DNA of 64,000 nt from an uncultured Methanomassiliicoccales archaeon (GTDB lineage Archaea; Thermoplasmatota; Thermoplasmata; Methanomassiliicoccales; Methanomethylophilaceae). Both the position numbers and the translations under genes were made by a program. This document shows positions 61,842-64,000 of this stretch, in pieces. Every line of letters starts with the position of its first letter. The first letter of the stretch is position 1. The notes beneath the pieces are model-generated. The model saw only the letters and a program-made list of their open reading frames with translations, was not told the origin of the DNA and made no database searches. Location: contig CAKUXX010000002.1 in NCBI GenBank assembly GCA_934702355.1, positions 62,001 through 126,000 on the forward strand, read 5' to 3'.

Positions 61842-63171
61842 CCCTGTCCACCTCTCTGACCGCGTTCTCGAATATCGTCATCGCGCGGTCGATGTCCTCG
61901 TCGGGGATGTTGAGTGCGCAGAGGCACCTCATGACGGAACCGGAGCGTCCGCCCTTCTCCATTATGAGGCCGTTGTCGAAGCACCTGCGCTGAACTAGGG
62001 ATGCGACATATCCTGTCGGTTCCGGGACACCCATGATGTCCAACGGGTTGCGGGGGTTGATGAACTCGACTCCGAGCATCAATCCTTTTCCACGGACATC
62101 CCCTATGATTGAAACTTCTTCTTTCAGCTTGTTCAGACGCTCGAGGATAATGTCCCCCTTGCGTGTGACCTCTGCGAGGAATGCGGGATCCCTTATCCTG
62201 CCGATGACGACAGCGCCTGCGACCATTGCAAGCTGGTTCCCTCTGAAGGTTCCTGCATGCGCTCCAGGACCCCATGTGTCGAGGGACTGATCGTAGACAA
62301 CGACGGAAAGAGGCTGTCCTCCTCCGACTGCTTTTGAGATTAGGATCACATCGGGGACGATGCCCGCGTGCTCGAAGGCGAACACCTTTCCGGAACGTCC
62401 CATTCCGCATTGGATCTCATCGCAGATCATGGGGATGTCCAGCTCCTTGGTGATCCTACGGACTGCCCTCAGGAACTCCACGGGTGCGGGGATCACCCCT
62501 CCCTCCCCCTGGATGGCCTCCAGTATGATAGCCGCAGGCTTCTTGACACCGCATTCAGGGTCCTTCAGGAAGCGCTCGAGGTATGCGATGCATGCCTTGG
62601 TCCCGGCTTCGCCGCCGATGCCCATGGGGCAGCGGTACGAGTACGGATACGGCATGAACTGGACTCCGGGCATGATGTTCCCGACGTGCTCTTTGGCAGT
62701 GATGTTACCGGTGACGGCCATGGCGCCATGCCCCATGCCGTGGTAGCCTCCGGAGAACGCTATGACGGTGTCCCTTCCGGTGGCGGTCTTGCACAGCTTG
62801 ATGGCGGCATCGGTGGCATCGGTTCCGGACGGGGAGCAGAACTGTATCTTCGCCCTTCCGGCCAATTCGTCCGGTATTATGGATTTGAGGGCCTCGACAA
62901 ACCTGTCCTTGGCAGGTGTGACGAGGTCCAGAGTATGAAGCGGGGCCCCGGACGTGATGAGGTTCATCATCGCCTGATTGACCTCGTCATCGTTATGGCC
63001 TAGCGCCATAGTGCCCGCGCCGTTGAGGAAATCGATGTAACGGTTTCCTTCGACATCTTCAACAACCGCACCCTTAGCCTTCGCGATCGCAATTGGGAAT
63101 TTGCGAGGATAGCTTCTAGCAGAGGATTCATAATCGCTCTGACGACTAATGAAGTACTGGTTCGTACCCAT
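61828..63171 (-). CDS. dat: Diaminobutyrate--2-oxoglutarate aminotransferase
   Basis: 447 aa, class III aminotransferase. The N terminus FISRQSDYESSARSYPRKFP is characteristic of DABA aminotransferases. Other blocks: FLNGAGTMALGHN, FCSPSGTDATDAAIKL, SGGYHGMGHG, PMICDEIQCGMGRSGK, ISKAVGGGQPLSV (PLP lysine), AGTFRGNQLA. Converts aspartate semialdehyde to L-2,4-diaminobutyrate with glutamate. First gene of the two-gene operon with ddc. Ends in TGA inside the ddc start. Confidence 0.88.
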   Translation of the reverse strand: MGTNQYFISRQSDYESSARSYPRKFPIAIAKAKGAVVEDVEGNRYIDFLNGAGTMALGHNDDEVNQAMMNLITSGAPLHTLDLVTPAKDRFVEALKSIIPDELAGRAKIQFCSPSGTDATDAAIKLCKTATGRDTVIAFSGGYHGMGHGAMAVTGNITAKEHVGNIMPGVQFMPYPYSYRCPMGIGGEAGTKACIAYLERFLKDPECGVKKPAAIILEAIQGEGGVIPAPVEFLRAVRRITKELDIPMICDEIQCGMGRSGKVFAFEHAGIVPDVILISKAVGGGQPLSVVVYDQSLDTWGPGAHAGTFRGNQLAMVAGAVVIGRIRDPAFLAEVTRKGDIILERLNKLKEEVSIIGDVRGKGLMLGVEFINPRNPLDIMGVPEPTGYVASLVQRRCFDNGLIMEKGGRSGSVMRCLCALNIPDEDIDRAMTIFENAVREVDRDVCE

Positions 63172-63265
63172 GATGATGGGATTTCCCCATTTTATAAAAC
63201 GATATGTACCCCCGTCTTCCGGTGAGTGCGGTACCCGAGCCCCCTGACGGGGATTTCATGCTGAA

Positions 63266-64000
63266 TCATCTGGATTTGACGACCCTCAGACAAGGCTTCT
63301 GGAGCATCTCGCCCACTTCCCTTCTGAGCTCGTAGTCGGTGCCGTTGAACTCGAAGCCGAACCCTTCCCAGGAGGATTGATTAGACGGGAGTATGATCGA
63401 TACCAGGTTGTGCATCATGGCGAAGACGTCGTTCAGATCCTCCTTGGAGTACATGATCTCGATCTCCTCGCGGCAGAACTCCTCCATTCCACTGGTGCAT
63501 GCGCAGATGCCGTCGTCGCTGTCGAACATCATCGTCCAGACAAGGAGAATAAAAGGCACTATGTGCTCCGAATGGTACTGCTCGATGCCGTCGGTCCACA
63601 GTTCTGTCTGATATACGACATTGTTCCTGTAGACACCTACGCAGGATGTGTTCCTGATGCAGGAATCGACAACGGAGAGGAAGTGCTCCGCGGCCTTCAG
63701 AGGTGAGCCGCCGTGGTTGACAATTGCTACAATGATGTGCGTGTTGTATCTGTCAAGGACATCCTCCATCCCGTCCCCGAAGTAGTTCCTCAGCGCGGCC
63801 TCCTCGACTTCGGTTCCGGGCACTTTGGAATCCGCCTTCGTTATGAGGACGAGGTCCTCCCCGTGGGCCCCCGTGATGCTGTTGCCCTCGATCTCAACGC
63901 CTGCGAGGACTATACCCCATCTGCTACGCAGAGTGTCCAGGATGGCCTGGGGATCCCACTTCGGATCGTCGAGCAGAAGTATGGCCGCGTAAGGTCCTCC
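63266..64000 (-). CDS. DUF4261-like protein, 5' end beyond the window
   Basis: Open frame of 245 codons running off the window edge; the GTG at 63823 is internal, because coding sequence continues upstream (GGPYAAILLLDDPKWDPQAI). C-terminal blocks MYSKEDLNDVFAMMHNLVSI and NQSSWEGFGFEFNG resemble the DUF4261 domain, and the N-terminal part resembles proteins that pair with it. Function unknown. A short hairpin cccc-tgac-gggg lies just downstream (63241-63252). Confidence 0.65.
   Translation of the reverse strand, partial: GGPYAAILLLDDPKWDPQAILDTLRSRWGIVLAGVEIEGNSITGAHGEDLVLITKADSKVPGTEVEEAALRNYFGDGMEDVLDRYNTHIIVAIVNHGGSPLKAAEHFLSVVDSCIRNTSCVGVYRNNVVYQTELWTDGIEQYHSEHIVPFILLVWTMMFDSDDGICACTSGMEEFCREEIEIMYSKEDLNDVFAMMHNLVSIILPSNQSSWEGFGFEFNGTDYELRREVGEMLQKPCLRVVKSR

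Noticed and set aside
1..64000. tRNA or rRNA genes
   Set aside because: I read all intergenic gaps and saw no cloverleaf-like sequence with a TTCGA-type T-loop in the right context. A covariance search would be decisive.

Overview
The window looks like a piece of an archaeal chromosome. The most likely source is a methanogen of the order Methanomassiliicoccales (Thermoplasmatota). Archaeal markers read directly are a clamp-loader large subunit with a C-terminal PIP box, the wybutosine enzyme Taw1, a thermosome subunit, an Nre repair protein, TATA boxes and ATGA/GTGA-coupled operons. Almost every gene I checked ends in TGA and a few in TAA. None ends convincingly in TAG, and two reading frames (a Ppx exopolyphosphatase and a 60-codon ORF) run through an in-frame TAG. 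This is what is expected where UAG is read as pyrrolysine. The order-level assignment is inference: no mcr, pyl or rRNA gene is in the window.

Layout. 0-6.8 kb: rfcL, taw1, a DUF1294 membrane protein, a two-gene flavoprotein operon facing an HxlR regulator, an HPr-kinase-like P-loop gene with a membrane partner, and sfsA. 6.8-19.2 kb is accessory: an AAA_14/DUF4143 ATPase with five 23-bp repeats in its promoter, DUF6994 and TIGR04076 genes, a small ORF with an internal amber codon, a large operon (UPF1-like helicase of 1440 aa plus a 667-aa partner) facing a CARF-wHTH regulator across a 37-bp palindrome, a decayed gene copy, and a second DUF4143 ATPase with inverted terminal repeats. 19.2-22.9 kb: a nitrogenase-like operon in which a NifH-type reductase is fused to a NifD-type subunit, followed by a NifK-type subunit. 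23-25 kb: an HNH nuclease and a third DUF4143 ATPase.

25-38.6 kb is rich in DNA-processing genes: a DEDD exonuclease, a CtpE-like P-type ATPase, an AddA-like helicase-nuclease with an AddB-like partner, a paralogue of the DEDD exonuclease that has lost its catalytic acids, XseA/XseB, and an ATPase-DUF4435 pair matching the PARIS (AriA/AriB) anti-phage architecture. 38.6-51.4 kb is a core block: a TPR protein, TrkH/TrkA potassium uptake, hisD-ppk-ppx, nreA, a SplB-like radical SAM gene and the thermosome.

51.4-64 kb: two tandem short serine recombinases, an acetate-transporter-family protein, a 32-aa membrane peptide coupled to an SDR gene, a fourth DUF4143 ATPase bracketed by 40-bp near-palindromic repeats, a 0.7-kb AT-rich noncoding tract, a HAD phosphatase, a coiled-coil protein, an MntA/HepT toxin-antitoxin pair with a frameshifted hepT, the two-gene Dat/Ddc route to 1,3-diaminopropane, and a DUF4261 gene cut by the window end. 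The best candidates for undescribed biology are the CARF-regulated helicase operon, the fused nitrogenase-like complex, and the repeat-bracketed DUF4143 ATPases. I saw no tRNA, rRNA or CRISPR array.
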